From JACVRX01 sp035697245 (GTDB taxonomy: Bacteria > Actinomycetota > Actinomycetes > Jiangellales > Jiangellaceae), in the NCBI GenBank assembly GCA_035697245.1, contig DASSDH010000192.1:28142-92141 (forward strand): a stretch of 64,000 bases of DNA, given 5' to 3'. The notes under the pieces were generated by a model. The model had not been told where the DNA came from, searched no databases, and saw only the letters and a list, made by a program, of their open reading frames with translations. Positions 52,010 through 60,234 of this stretch are shown here, piece after piece; within the stretch, counting starts at the first letter, position 1, and the number at the start of each line of letters is the position of its first letter. A program made the position numbers and the translations under genes.

Positions 52010-53462
52010 TGCCGACGTATTTGACCTCGAGGTACTCCTCGATTCCCTCGCGGCCTCCTTCGCGGCCGAAACCCGACGCCTTCACTCCCCCGAAAGGCGC
52101 AGCCGGGTTGGATATCACGCCCGCGTTCAGACCCACCATGCCGGACTCGAGGCCTTCGGCGACGGCAAGCGCACGGTCCAGGTCTCGGGTGTACGCATAG
52201 GCGATGAGGCCGAACTGCGTGTCATTGGCCAGCTCGAGCGCCTCGTCGTCGGTGGAGAACGACGTCACAGGCGCCACCGGCCCGAAGATCTCCTCCCGGC
52301 AAACCCGCGCCTCGGTCGGAACGTCTGCGATGACTGTCGGCGGGTAGAACCACCCCGGCCCGTGGGGTATATCTCCACCGAGCAGGACCTTGCCGCCTTT
52401 CTCGATCGCGTCCGCCACCAGCTCAGCGACACCCGCCCGGGCCTTCTCGGTGATCAGCGGTCCGACGTCCACGCCGTCGTCGGTTCCCCTGCCCATGCGC
52501 AGGCCACCCATCCGGTCGGCCAGCCGGCGGGAGAAGTCGTCGGCGACCGACTCGTGCACGAGGAATCGGTTGGCCGCCGTGCACGCCTCGCCGATGTTGC
52601 GCATCTTCGCCGTCATGGCACCCTCGACGGCGGCATCGAGATCCGCATCGGAAAAGACCAGGAATGGTGCGTTGCCGCCGAGCTCCATCGACACTCGCAA
52701 GAGTTGTTCAGCCGACTGCTCGACCAGCCGCCGGCCGACCTCCGTGGAGCCGGTGAACGACAGTTTGCGGGCACGCGAGTCACGGATCATCGGCTCCATG
52801 ACAGTCCCTGAGCGCGACGTCGTGATGACGTTCAGCACGCCCGGGGGAAGACCGGTCTCCTCCAGCACCCGAGCCAGCGCCAGCATGGACAGTGGGGTCT
52901 CCGCTGCCGGCTTGATCACCATCGTGCAGCCTGCGGCGATTGCCGGACCGATCTTGCGGGTGCCCATGGCCATCGGGAAGTTCCACGGCGTGATCAGCAG
53001 GCACGGCCCAACCGGCTGCCGCATCGTGAGCACCCGGCTGCCACCGCCCGGCGCCACCCGGTAGGAGCCTTCGAACCGGACGGCCTCCTCGGAGAACCAA
53101 CGGAAGAACTCCGCCGCATAGGCGACCTCGGTTCGGGACTCGGCTACCGGCTTGCCCATCTCCAATGTCATCAGCAGGGCGAGGTCGTCTTGCTGGTCCA
53201 GCAGAGCGTGGAAGGCGCGCCGGAGAATCTCGCCTCGCTCCCGGGGTGGGCGGGCGGCCCAGCCCGGCTGGGCGTCGGCAGCGGCCGCGAGAGCCGCTGC
53301 GCCGTCGTCGGGACTCGCGTCCGCGACCTCGCAGATCACCTCGGCCGTGGAGGGATCGCGCACGTCGAGGGTGGCCGACGCCGTCGCATCGCGCCATTCG
53401 CCACCGATGTACAGGCTTTTCGGAACGTTGTCGACCACTCGCTGCTCGGCCGGTGCCGCCAT
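51999..53462 (-). CDS. NAD(P)-dependent aldehyde dehydrogenase (succinate-semialdehyde dehydrogenase-like)
   Basis: The 487-residue protein is a typical ALDH: ITPWNFPMAMGTRKIGPAIA, the cofactor lysine in VIKPAAETPLS, FTGSTEVGRRL, the general base Glu260 in MELGGNAPFLVF and the catalytic Cys294 in NIGEACTAANRF. The sequence is closest in style to GabD-type succinate-semialdehyde dehydrogenases, but the exact aldehyde is uncertain. No GABA transaminase gene is nearby. It follows the DivIVA-VOC gene by 37 nt and overlaps the LD-carboxypeptidase gene. Confidence 0.93.
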   Translation of the reverse strand: MAAPAEQRVVDNVPKSLYIGGEWRDATASATLDVRDPSTAEVICEVADASPDDGAAALAAAADAQPGWAARPPRERGEILRRAFHALLDQQDDLALLMTLEMGKPVAESRTEVAYAAEFFRWFSEEAVRFEGSYRVAPGGGSRVLTMRQPVGPCLLITPWNFPMAMGTRKIGPAIAAGCTMVIKPAAETPLSMLALARVLEETGLPPGVLNVITTSRSGTVMEPMIRDSRARKLSFTGSTEVGRRLVEQSAEQLLRVSMELGGNAPFLVFSDADLDAAVEGAMTAKMRNIGEACTAANRFLVHESVADDFSRRLADRMGGLRMGRGTDDGVDVGPLITEKARAGVAELVADAIEKGGKVLLGGDIPHGPGWFYPPTVIADVPTEARVCREEIFGPVAPVTSFSTDDEALELANDTQFGLIAYAYTRDLDRALAVAEGLESGMVGLNAGVISNPAAPFGGVKASGFGREGGREGIEEYLEVKYVGIAH

Positions 53463-53499
53463 GGTCTCCCTCCGTTCACTCGTCGAGTGGCGACTGCTG

Positions 53500-54465
53500 T
53501 CAAGGCGCCACTACTTCGACCTCGAACCCCTCCTCGTTCTCGAGGTAGGCGGCGTAGTGTTGCGCGCCGCCGGCGTGTGGGTGTCGGTCGGCGAACATCA
53601 GCCGCCAACCGTAGGTCGGCGCCTCCGAGACGATGCGGTCGACCATCCACCGTTCGGGAACCGCCAAGGCGAGGTGGTTCAGGCCTGGCGCCTTGCGGTC
53701 GTAAGGCTGCCAGGCGAGATCGGGCGACCGTTCCATGACCACATACGGACCTTCCCGCGGCGCCTGCCAGGAACGGCCTTGGTCCCAAACCTGGAACAAG
53801 GTCCAGCCCAGACGCTCGAACAGCCAGCCGAAGGAGCGGATGGCAACGTCCAGATCACGTACCCATACCTCGAGGTGATGCAACCCGGTCGTCGGCGTGG
53901 GCACCTGGGCGACGGGCCTGGGGTCTGGTTCCAGCGACGGCCGGATCGGCTGGTGGTACGCCGGCTCGGGCTCGAGCCGCGCATACGCCGTAGGGGGTGG
54001 CGGAGGCGCCGGCGCCACGGGGACAGCCGGCTGGGCCATGGTGGAGGTAAAGGCAGCGGACGGCATACCGGCATGTTCGTACGACGGCTCGACTCGTGGC
54101 GGCTCGTAGGCAGGAGCCGGGCGAGGCTGTTCGAATGGCTGTGGGTATGGCTGCTCGAACGTCTGCTCCGGGCGTACTTGCTCCGTAGGTACCGCGGCCT
54201 GCCGAGCAGCAGCCGCTGAACGTAGCCGGCGCAGCTCGCCCGCAGCGTCGTCGAGCCAGTCGTCGACGTCGTCCATCGAGTAGCCCTCGCGCATTCGGAC
54301 GACCTTGAACTCTTGCGCCTCGATCTTCTCGGGCGTAAGCGAGCGCCCCCCGGCACGCCCTGCCAGGGCATCGATGACGCGGTCGACGAAATCGTCGACC
54401 GCGTCGAGGTCGTAGCCCTCCCGCATGCGAACCGTGCGGAAGGCGGGGTCGCGGCTGACGGCCAC
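53500..54465 (-). CDS. DivIVA-repeat / VOC (glyoxalase-like) fusion protein
   Basis: The 321-residue protein begins with two DivIVA-type repeats, FRTVRMREGYDLDAVDDFVD (about 9-34) and FKVVRMREGYSMDDVDDWLD (53-78), followed by a Pro/Glu/Gln-rich linker (about 85-190). It ends with a VOC domain: TGLHHLEVWVRDLDVAIRSF, LNHLALAVP and FEVEVVAP. His197, His264 and Glu315 occupy the usual VOC metal-ligand positions, so the domain may be an active metalloenzyme. DivIVA repeats usually mediate assembly or polar/membrane placement, so the fusion could tether an enzyme to the pole or septum (inference). It is 36 nt after the ATP-grasp-like gene and 37 nt before the ALDH gene. Confidence 0.85.
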   Translation of the reverse strand: MAVSRDPAFRTVRMREGYDLDAVDDFVDRVIDALAGRAGGRSLTPEKIEAQEFKVVRMREGYSMDDVDDWLDDAAGELRRLRSAAAARQAAVPTEQVRPEQTFEQPYPQPFEQPRPAPAYEPPRVEPSYEHAGMPSAAFTSTMAQPAVPVAPAPPPPPTAYARLEPEPAYHQPIRPSLEPDPRPVAQVPTPTTGLHHLEVWVRDLDVAIRSFGWLFERLGWTLFQVWDQGRSWQAPREGPYVVMERSPDLAWQPYDRKAPGLNHLALAVPERWMVDRIVSEAPTYGWRLMFADRHPHAGGAQHYAAYLENEEGFEVEVVAP

Positions 54466-54501
54466 CAGGTGTCACTCCTTATCGACTCGAGCGGGTGAAT
54501 C

Positions 54502-55797
54502 CTATGTGAGCACCTCGGCCGCGGCGTCACCCGGCAGGTCGCCTCGCACGCTGAGCCGGCGGGCCTCGTCGGTTCGCCACATCCCGAGCAATCCGCGGAA
54601 GTGGGCCAAGAACTGCTCCTGTTCGTGCTCCGGGAACCCGCTTCTGACGGTCTCGACGAGAAGCGCATCGAAGTCCGGAGAATCGACCCATTCCAGCACC
54701 ATCTCGTCCAGGTCACCAAGTCGGTCCCCGCAGAACTCGGCGTAGCGCTCGGAGTCGAAGTAGTCATCGGCAAGTTTCCGGTAGGCGGCCAGCCGGCCGT
54801 CGTAGTCGAGATCTGGGTCTTCGGCCACTGCCTGGTATGGGGCCGGATCCAGGTGCGGACGAGACCGGCGAGCGGTGACGAGACAGAACACCGACCAGCG
54901 CAGCAACGCCTTCATGGCCCACGGGAAGTAGTAGTGCAGGCTGGTCACCGCGACGTCGGGGCAGGCGTTTGCGTAGTCGATCGGGTGCACCTCTGTGCCA
55001 CGGACCAGGGTCTCGCACGAGTTGAACTCCCATCGAAAGAACGCGTTGACCAGCTTGCCGATGCTGACGACTTCCGCGCCGACCTTTGGGCTCAGGAACC
55101 CGTGCTCGACGGCGTACCTGTCGTGCATCGGCAACTCCGGCCGAAAGCGCATCACCATCGTCTCCGCCCCGATGGACAGCGATCGCGCGAATGCGTCGTA
55201 CCCCTCAACCGATGCTTGCAGGTGCATGAGCCGATGCCCGGACTCGTCGTAGGCCCGGTGCAGAGCATCACGATCGACGATGCGACTGACCCCGACCCAG
55301 GCACCGCCGTCGTACGGCTTCATGAACAGCGGATAGCCGATTCGATCGGCGATCGCGTCGAGGTCGAACTCACGGTTGTACCGCTCAGCGGTATAGACAT
55401 ACTTGGCATGGTCGACCGGTTCCTTGGGCGGCACCAGCACTGTGGTCGGAATCTTCAGGCCCAGACGCAACATCGCGCAGTACGCGGCATGCTTCTCCAT
55501 CGCCTGGAACGTGAACGGGCTGTTCAGCAGGTACACGTCGTCGTGGAGGGCGATCTTCTTCAGCCACTCCCTCGGATGGTGGTACCAATACGCCAGCCGG
55601 TCGATCACGAGGCCATGACGAGGAGCGTAGGTCAGGTCAAACGGCTCGACCGTGACTCGCTCGGTGTTGAGATGGTGCCGACGCCCGTCGGGGCCGGTGA
55701 CTGCGCCTAGCTTGCGAACGAGCGTCTCGAAGGCGCGGGGCCAGTCGTCTTCGGTCCCCAGCAACAGCCCGATGAGGTGGGTCGTTTCTGCGGTCAT
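54502..55797 (-). CDS. ATP-grasp-like protein of unknown function
   Basis: The 431-residue protein has an N-terminal domain (HLIGLLLGTEDDWPRAFETL, VIDRLAYWYHHPREWLKK), then LNSPFTFQAMEKHAAYCAML, TTVLVPPKEP and DRIGYPLFMKPYDGGAWVGV, where Lys160 and the Gly-Gly loop resemble the ATP-binding part of RimK-type ATP-grasp ligases, and later CETLVRGTEVHPIDYANACP. I recall this as a conserved but uncharacterised actinobacterial family. The ATG at 55797 has GGAGGG upstream; ATG 55800 is adjacent. It follows cdsA by 77 nt and precedes the DivIVA-VOC gene. Confidence 0.75.
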   Translation of the reverse strand: MTAETTHLIGLLLGTEDDWPRAFETLVRKLGAVTGPDGRRHHLNTERVTVEPFDLTYAPRHGLVIDRLAYWYHHPREWLKKIALHDDVYLLNSPFTFQAMEKHAAYCAMLRLGLKIPTTVLVPPKEPVDHAKYVYTAERYNREFDLDAIADRIGYPLFMKPYDGGAWVGVSRIVDRDALHRAYDESGHRLMHLQASVEGYDAFARSLSIGAETMVMRFRPELPMHDRYAVEHGFLSPKVGAEVVSIGKLVNAFFRWEFNSCETLVRGTEVHPIDYANACPDVAVTSLHYYFPWAMKALLRWSVFCLVTARRSRPHLDPAPYQAVAEDPDLDYDGRLAAYRKLADDYFDSERYAEFCGDRLGDLDEMVLEWVDSPDFDALLVETVRSGFPEHEQEQFLAHFRGLLGMWRTDEARRLSVRGDLPGDAAAEVLT

Positions 55798-55874
55798 CAT
55801 GGCCCTCCGTTGTCGCGGTCGGCTCCCCACAGGTCGGCCAAGAGCTCGGTCAGCTATGGATCGAAGGTATCGCG

Positions 55875-56726
55875 TCACGCGACCGGCACCAGCGCCGTCA
55901 GAATCAGCCATGCCACGGGTACCGTCGGAAGCAATGAGTCCAGCCGGTCCATGATCCCGCCGTGCCCCGGCAGCAGCGTGCTCATATCCTTGCGGCCGAG
56001 ATCACGTTTGATCATCGACTCGCCGAGGTCGCCCAGAGTCGCGGTGACCACCGCCGCCGCGCCCAGGATGGCACCTGCCCGCCAATCACCGTCCAGCGTG
56101 AGGACGACCGCGAGCACGCCGACCACCAGGCAGGCGACGACCGAGCCGACAAAGCCCTCCCACGACTTCTTGGGACTCACCGTTGGGGCCATCGGGTGGC
56201 GACCGGCGAGCACCCCGGCGACATATCCACCGGTGTCCGAGGCGGCGACCACGAGGATGCACGTCAACACCCGCCATTGTCCGTCGTCGGGCTGCAGCAG
56301 CAACATCGCGAAGCCGGCCAGGAACGGCACGTAGACGGCGACGAATATTCCCGCGGTGACGTCGCGTGCATAACCGCGGGCGCTGACGCCGAGCCGCCAC
56401 GCCACGACGGCGACCGTGGTGACGCCCAGCACCACGACCAGGGTGTCCGCTCCCCCGACGTAGGCGCCGACAAGCATGAGCACTGACCCGAGCGTCAGCG
56501 GCACCAGCGGAATCTGCACGCCGCGGGTCGCCAAGGCCTGGCCGAGCTCCCATACGGCGACCACGATGGCGATGACCGCCAACCCGACGAACGCCGGCTT
56601 CCACACGAACAGCGTGCCGAGGACGAGGACAGCCAGGCCGAGGCCGACGACGGTGGCGGCTCGCAGATCGCGTCCGGCTCGGCCGTGTCCGGGGACTGTC
56701 CTCGGGACCGGCCCGTCGGTCGTCAC
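55875..56726 (-). CDS. cdsA: Phosphatidate cytidylyltransferase
   Basis: The 283-residue membrane enzyme makes CDP-diacylglycerol. The C-terminal signature S-x-x-K-R-x4-K-D-...-H-G-G-x-x-D-R is intact: SMIKRDLGRKDMSTLLPGHG followed by GIMDRLDSLL. Six or more hydrophobic segments precede it. It is 2 nt after frr, the conserved pyrH-frr-cdsA order, and its product feeds pgsA at 9953. Confidence 0.95.
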   Translation of the reverse strand: MTTDGPVPRTVPGHGRAGRDLRAATVVGLGLAVLVLGTLFVWKPAFVGLAVIAIVVAVWELGQALATRGVQIPLVPLTLGSVLMLVGAYVGGADTLVVVLGVTTVAVVAWRLGVSARGYARDVTAGIFVAVYVPFLAGFAMLLLQPDDGQWRVLTCILVVAASDTGGYVAGVLAGRHPMAPTVSPKKSWEGFVGSVVACLVVGVLAVVLTLDGDWRAGAILGAAAVVTATLGDLGESMIKRDLGRKDMSTLLPGHGGIMDRLDSLLPTVPVAWLILTALVPVA

Positions 56727-56728
56727 GT

Positions 56729-57286
56729 TCAGACCTCGAGGAGCTCGGATTCCTTGTGCTTGAGCAGGTCGTCGACCTGATCGACATAGGACCTGGTCAG
56801 AGCATCGAGCTGCTTCTCGGCTCGAATTACGTCGTCTTCGCCAACGTCGCCGTCGCGGGCGAGCTTGTCCAGAGCGTCCTTGGCGTGCCGGCGAACGTTG
56901 CGGATGGCCACCCGGGCGTCCTCGGCCTTGTGCTTGGCCAGTCTGGTGTACTCGCGCCGCCGCTCTTCGGTCAGCTGCGGAAGGACCACCCGTAAGATCT
57001 GGCCGTCGTTATTGGGATTTACCCCGAGGTCCGAGTCGCGGATGGCCCGTTCGATCGCAGCCAACGAGCTCTTGTCGTACGGCTGGATGGTGATCATTCG
57101 AGCGTCGGCGACGTGGAACGACGCAAGTTGGTTGACCGGCGTCAACGTGCCGTAGTAGTCGACGACGATCTTGTTGAACAGCGACGGGTGTACGCGACCG
57201 GTCCGGATCGCGGTGAAATCCTCCTTGGCGACGGACACGGCCTTGTCCATCTTCTCCTCGGCCTCGAGGAGGGTGTCGTCGATCAC
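56729..57286 (-). CDS. frr: Ribosome recycling factor
   Basis: The 185-residue protein is a standard Frr: AEEKMDKAVSVAKEDFTAIR then TGRVHPSLFNKI, the hinge region VDYYGTLTPVNQLASFHVAD, and a C-terminal helix with RRHAKDALDKLARDGDVGED. It splits post-termination ribosomes with EF-G. ATG 57286 follows AGAAGGAG. Confidence 0.97.
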   Translation of the reverse strand: MIDDTLLEAEEKMDKAVSVAKEDFTAIRTGRVHPSLFNKIVVDYYGTLTPVNQLASFHVADARMITIQPYDKSSLAAIERAIRDSDLGVNPNNDGQILRVVLPQLTEERRREYTRLAKHKAEDARVAIRNVRRHAKDALDKLARDGDVGEDDVIRAEKQLDALTRSYVDQVDDLLKHKESELLEV

Positions 57287-57336
57287 CGTGGCTCCTTCTG
57301 GTGCTCAGGCTGCTGCCGCCCTGCGGCGTCGTATGC

Positions 57337-57361
57337 GAGTGACCGTACCCTCCGGTGACTC
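57337..57361 (-). promoter_or_regulatory. Hairpin in the pyrH-frr gap
   Basis: GAGTGACCG (57337-57345) pairs with CGGTGACTC (57353-57361) at 8 of 9 positions with a 7-nt loop, inside the 96-nt gap between pyrH and frr. It could attenuate or process the transcript. Evidence is structure only. Confidence 0.35.
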
Positions 57362-57382
57362 ACGCGGACACCAGCGGCCGGG

Positions 57383-58186
57383 TTACGGTTTGCCCGGCGC
57401 AGTCTCGAACAGCGCTGTCGGCACGTCGGCCGCCACCAGGGTGCCGATCGCGTCACCCCGGATCGCGCGGGTGATGCTGCCGTCCTCACCGAGTCCAAAG
57501 ACCACGATGGGAAGCCGGTTGTCCATGCAGAGGCTGAACGCGGCGGGGTCGGCCACGGACAGCCGCCGGCGCAAGACCTCGGTGTAAGTGATCGTGGCGA
57601 ATTTGCGGGCCGACGGATCTACTTGCGGATCAGCTTCGTAGACGCCGTCGACCCGGTTCTTCGCCATCAGCAGCCGATCGCAGCCGATCTCCAGCGCCCG
57701 CTGGGCGGCCACCGTGTCGGTGGTGAAGTACGGCATGCCCGCGCCCGCGCCGAAGATCACGACCCGGCCCTTCTCCAAGTGGCGCGAGGCCCGGCGCGGA
57801 ATATACGGCTCGGCAACCTGGCCCATCGCGATAGCCGTCTGAACCCTGGTGTCGACGCCTTGTTTCTCCAGGAAGTCCTGCAACGCCAGGCAGTTCATGA
57901 CTGTGCCGAGCATGCCCATGTAGTCGCCCCGTGCGCGGTCCATGCCGTGCTGCTGCAGTTCCGCACCACGGAAGAAGTTGCCGCCTCCGACCACGATGGC
58001 CACCTGTACGCCGGTGGCGACCACCACCGCGATCTGGCGGGCGATCAGCTGCACGACGTCGGGGTCGACACCGACGGCGCCCCCGCCGAAGACCTCGCCG
58101 GACAACTTGAGCAGGACCCGACGCGGTGGCTGGGTAGCCGGCACGACCGGCGGCGGGATCACCTCGGTCGCGGTCGTGTCCGCCAT
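57383..58186 (-). CDS. pyrH: UMP kinase
   Basis: The 267-residue amino-acid-kinase-fold enzyme phosphorylates UMP to UDP. Visible are VLLKLSGEVFGGGAVGVD, VAIVVGGGNFFRGAEL, RARGDYMGMLGTVMN and ATKVDGVY-like RVDGVYEADPQVDP. The N-terminal 20 residues are a Pro/Val-rich extension before RVLLKLSGE. It lies 10 nt after tsf and before frr, the conserved translation/nucleotide cluster. Confidence 0.95.
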   Translation of the reverse strand: MADTTATEVIPPPVVPATQPPRRVLLKLSGEVFGGGAVGVDPDVVQLIARQIAVVVATGVQVAIVVGGGNFFRGAELQQHGMDRARGDYMGMLGTVMNCLALQDFLEKQGVDTRVQTAIAMGQVAEPYIPRRASRHLEKGRVVIFGAGAGMPYFTTDTVAAQRALEIGCDRLLMAKNRVDGVYEADPQVDPSARKFATITYTEVLRRRLSVADPAAFSLCMDNRLPIVVFGLGEDGSITRAIRGDAIGTLVAADVPTALFETAPGKP

Positions 58187-58196
58187 GGCGCCGACC

Positions 58197-59018
58197 TCAG
58201 CCCTGCCCTACTTCGAAGCGCGCAAACCGGGTCACGGTCACGCCTGCCTCGGCCAGGAGCGCGCCGACCGTCCGTTTCAGATCCTGGACGGCAGGCTGGT
58301 CCACCAACACGGTGTCCTTGAAGAAGCTGTTCACCCTGCCCTCGACGATCTTCGTCACCGCCGGCTCTGGCTTGCCTTCTTCGCGGGCCGTCGCCTCGGC
58401 GATCCGCCGCTCGTCCTGGACCACATCGGCCGGGACCTCGTCACGAGTGACGAACTGCGGGCGCATGGCAGCGATCTGCATTGCTGCCCCGCGGGCCGCG
58501 GCGGCATCGGCACCGACATATTCCACCAGCACGCCGACCTGCGGTGGCAAGTCACTGGCCCGGCGGTGCAGATACGACACGACCTGCCCGTCGAACACGG
58601 CGACTCGACGCAGCTCGAACTTCTCGCCGATGACCGCCGCGGCGGACTCGACCGCCTCGGCCACCGTCCGGCCGTCAGGCAGCGTCGCAGCGCGCAGGGT
58701 TTCGACATCCGGTGGCCCAACCGCGGCCGCCAAGGCCACGAGCTCACCGGCAAGCTGCTGGAAATCGGCGTTTTTCGCGACGAAGTCCGTTTCGCAGGCC
58801 AGCTCGATCATCGCAGTGCCCTCGGCGGCCACCAACCCGTTCGAGGCGGTTCTCTCGGCGCCCCGTTTCGCCGCCGTTGCGGCACCCTTGATTCTGAGCA
58901 GTTCCGTGGCCTGGTCGAATTCGCCGTCGGTCTCCTCCAGCGCCTTCTTGGCGTCCATCATCCCGGCGCCGGTGGCGTCGCGGAGTCGTTTGACCTCAGC
59001 GGCAGTGACATTTGCCAT
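58197..59018 (-). CDS. tsf: Elongation factor Ts
   Basis: The 273-residue protein has TAAEVKRLRDATGAGMMDAK and KALEETDGEFDQA of the UBA-like N-domain, ACETDFVAKNADFQ of the conserved core and a C-terminal half with VLVDQPAVQDLKRTVG. It regenerates EF-Tu-GTP. The ATG at 59018 has GGAG at 7 nt. The same GGAG-spacer-ATG module is duplicated exactly 13 nt upstream and out of frame (separate entry). Confidence 0.96.
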   Translation of the reverse strand: MANVTAAEVKRLRDATGAGMMDAKKALEETDGEFDQATELLRIKGAATAAKRGAERTASNGLVAAEGTAMIELACETDFVAKNADFQQLAGELVALAAAVGPPDVETLRAATLPDGRTVAEAVESAAAVIGEKFELRRVAVFDGQVVSYLHRRASDLPPQVGVLVEYVGADAAAARGAAMQIAAMRPQFVTRDEVPADVVQDERRIAEATAREEGKPEPAVTKIVEGRVNSFFKDTVLVDQPAVQDLKRTVGALLAEAGVTVTRFARFEVGQG

Positions 59019-59031
59019 GTCGTGTCTCCAT
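58996..59031 (-). other. Out-of-frame 11-codon mini-ORF overlapping the tsf start
   Basis: ATG 59031 begins a frame METRHGKCHCR with stop at 58996-58998, overlapping the first codons of tsf in another frame. It is preceded by GGAG with a 7-nt spacer, identical to the tsf signal. Translation of this frame would end 20 nt inside tsf, so it could compete with or feed tsf initiation. Confidence 0.45.
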
Positions 59032-59040
59032 GTCGTGTCT
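59015..59040. repeat. 13-bp tandem duplication of the tsf initiation site
   Basis: CCATGTCGTGTCT occurs twice in direct succession (59015-59027 and 59028-59040), with a partial third unit following. Each unit contains a start codon complement, and GGAG plus a 7-nt spacer precedes each ATG on the minus strand. Confidence 0.85.
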
Positions 59041-59101
59041 CCGTGTCGTCGTGGCCTTCGACGGCGGTCTGTCGTGCCCGGGGCAGGTCACAACCGATGC
59101 G

Positions 59102-59992
59102 TCAGACGGGCTCGTCGGCGGCCTGGGTCGCGTCCTCGCCGTCGACAGCCGGACGGCCTTCGACCGCGTCCACAGCAGCGTCCGCCTCATCGACTTCAGA
59201 GCTTTGCTCCGCCTGGCCGGCAAGAAGCTCCTTTTCCCATTCGGCCAGGGGTTCGTCGCCCGCGAGCTCCGGCCCGGCCGCCTCGTCCGCGGTAGCTTGG
59301 CCGGCCCGCGTCATTAGACCGTCAGCCACGGCATCCGCGACGACGCGGGTGAGAAGTGTTACCGCCCGGATCGCGTCGTCATTGCCGGGAATGGGGTAGG
59401 TGACCTCGTCTGGATCACAGTTGGTGTCCAGAACGGCGACGATGGGGATGTTGAGCTTGCGCGCCTCGTCGACGGCCAGGTGTTCCTTCTTGGTGTCGAC
59501 GATCCACACCGCGCTCGGCACCCGCGCCATGTCCCGGACACCGCCGAGGCTGCGCTGTAGTTTCTCCATCTCGCGCTTACGCATGAGCAGCTCCTTCTTG
59601 GTCAACCCGGAGCTACCGGTGACGTCGAAGTCGAGCTCCTCGAGTTCCTTGAGCCGCTGAAGACGCTTGTGCACGGTCTGGAAGTTGGTGAGCATGCCGC
59701 CCAGCCAACGCTCGGTCACGTATGGCATGCCGACTCGAGTGGCCTGCTCGCGCACAGCCTCCTGAGCCTGCTTCTTGGTGCCGACGAAGAGCACGCTGCC
59801 GCCGTGCGCCACGGTCTCCTTGATGAACTCGTAGGCACGGTCGATGTAGGACAACGACTGCTGCAGGTCGATGATGTAAATGCCGTTGCGCTCGGTGAAG
59901 ATGAACCGCTTCATCTTCGGGTTCCACCGACGGGTCTGGTGGCCGAAGTGGACGCCGCTCTCGAGCAGCTGCTTCATGGTGACGACGGCCAT
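59102..59992 (-). CDS. rpsB: 30S ribosomal protein S2
   Basis: The 296-residue S2 has VTMKQLLESGVHFGHQTRRW, the GIYIIDLQQSLSYIDRAYEF helix and IVAVLDTNCDPDEVTYPIPG. After about residue 230 it carries an acidic Glu/Ala/Asp-rich tail of about 60 residues, common in actinobacterial S2. ATG 59992 follows a GGAGGAGG site about 12 nt upstream. It precedes tsf by 83 nt. The 242-nt upstream gap 59993-60234 is non-coding and presumably holds its promoter and leader. Confidence 0.96.
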   Translation of the reverse strand: MAVVTMKQLLESGVHFGHQTRRWNPKMKRFIFTERNGIYIIDLQQSLSYIDRAYEFIKETVAHGGSVLFVGTKKQAQEAVREQATRVGMPYVTERWLGGMLTNFQTVHKRLQRLKELEELDFDVTGSSGLTKKELLMRKREMEKLQRSLGGVRDMARVPSAVWIVDTKKEHLAVDEARKLNIPIVAVLDTNCDPDEVTYPIPGNDDAIRAVTLLTRVVADAVADGLMTRAGQATADEAAGPELAGDEPLAEWEKELLAGQAEQSSEVDEADAAVDAVEGRPAVDGEDATQAADEPV

Positions 59993-60093
59993 GGCCGCGC
60001 CCGCCTCCTCCCGCGCCCGATGTCTGGCGCGTTGTCCGGTTGTCCGCGACGTCCGGGTCGACGTCGCGCCTGGCGCCCTGGGCAGTCCACCCA

Positions 60094-60109
60094 CCCCGGC
60101 ACGCCGGGG
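60094..60109 (-). promoter_or_regulatory. Leader hairpin upstream of rpsB
   Basis: CCCCGGC-ac-GCCGGGG is a near-perfect GC-only inverted repeat about 100 nt upstream of the rpsB start. S2 autoregulates rpsB-tsf in some bacteria through a leader structure. Here only the inverted repeat is seen; the mechanism is inference. Confidence 0.3.
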
Positions 60110-60234
60110 ACCGGGGGTGACCTGCCGTGCGCAGGGCGCGCGAATTCTGGCCCGATCAGATCTGGGCCGTCGGTCAGTGTACGTGAGCCGGGTCGGCGCC
60201 CACCACTGGCGGCTATGCCCGGCTGTTGGATCCG

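Noticed and set aside
59993..60234. Possible promoter (TACACT at about 60180) for rpsB
   Set aside because: A -10-like hexamer is present but no -35-like sequence lies at a suitable distance, so I do not call a promoter.
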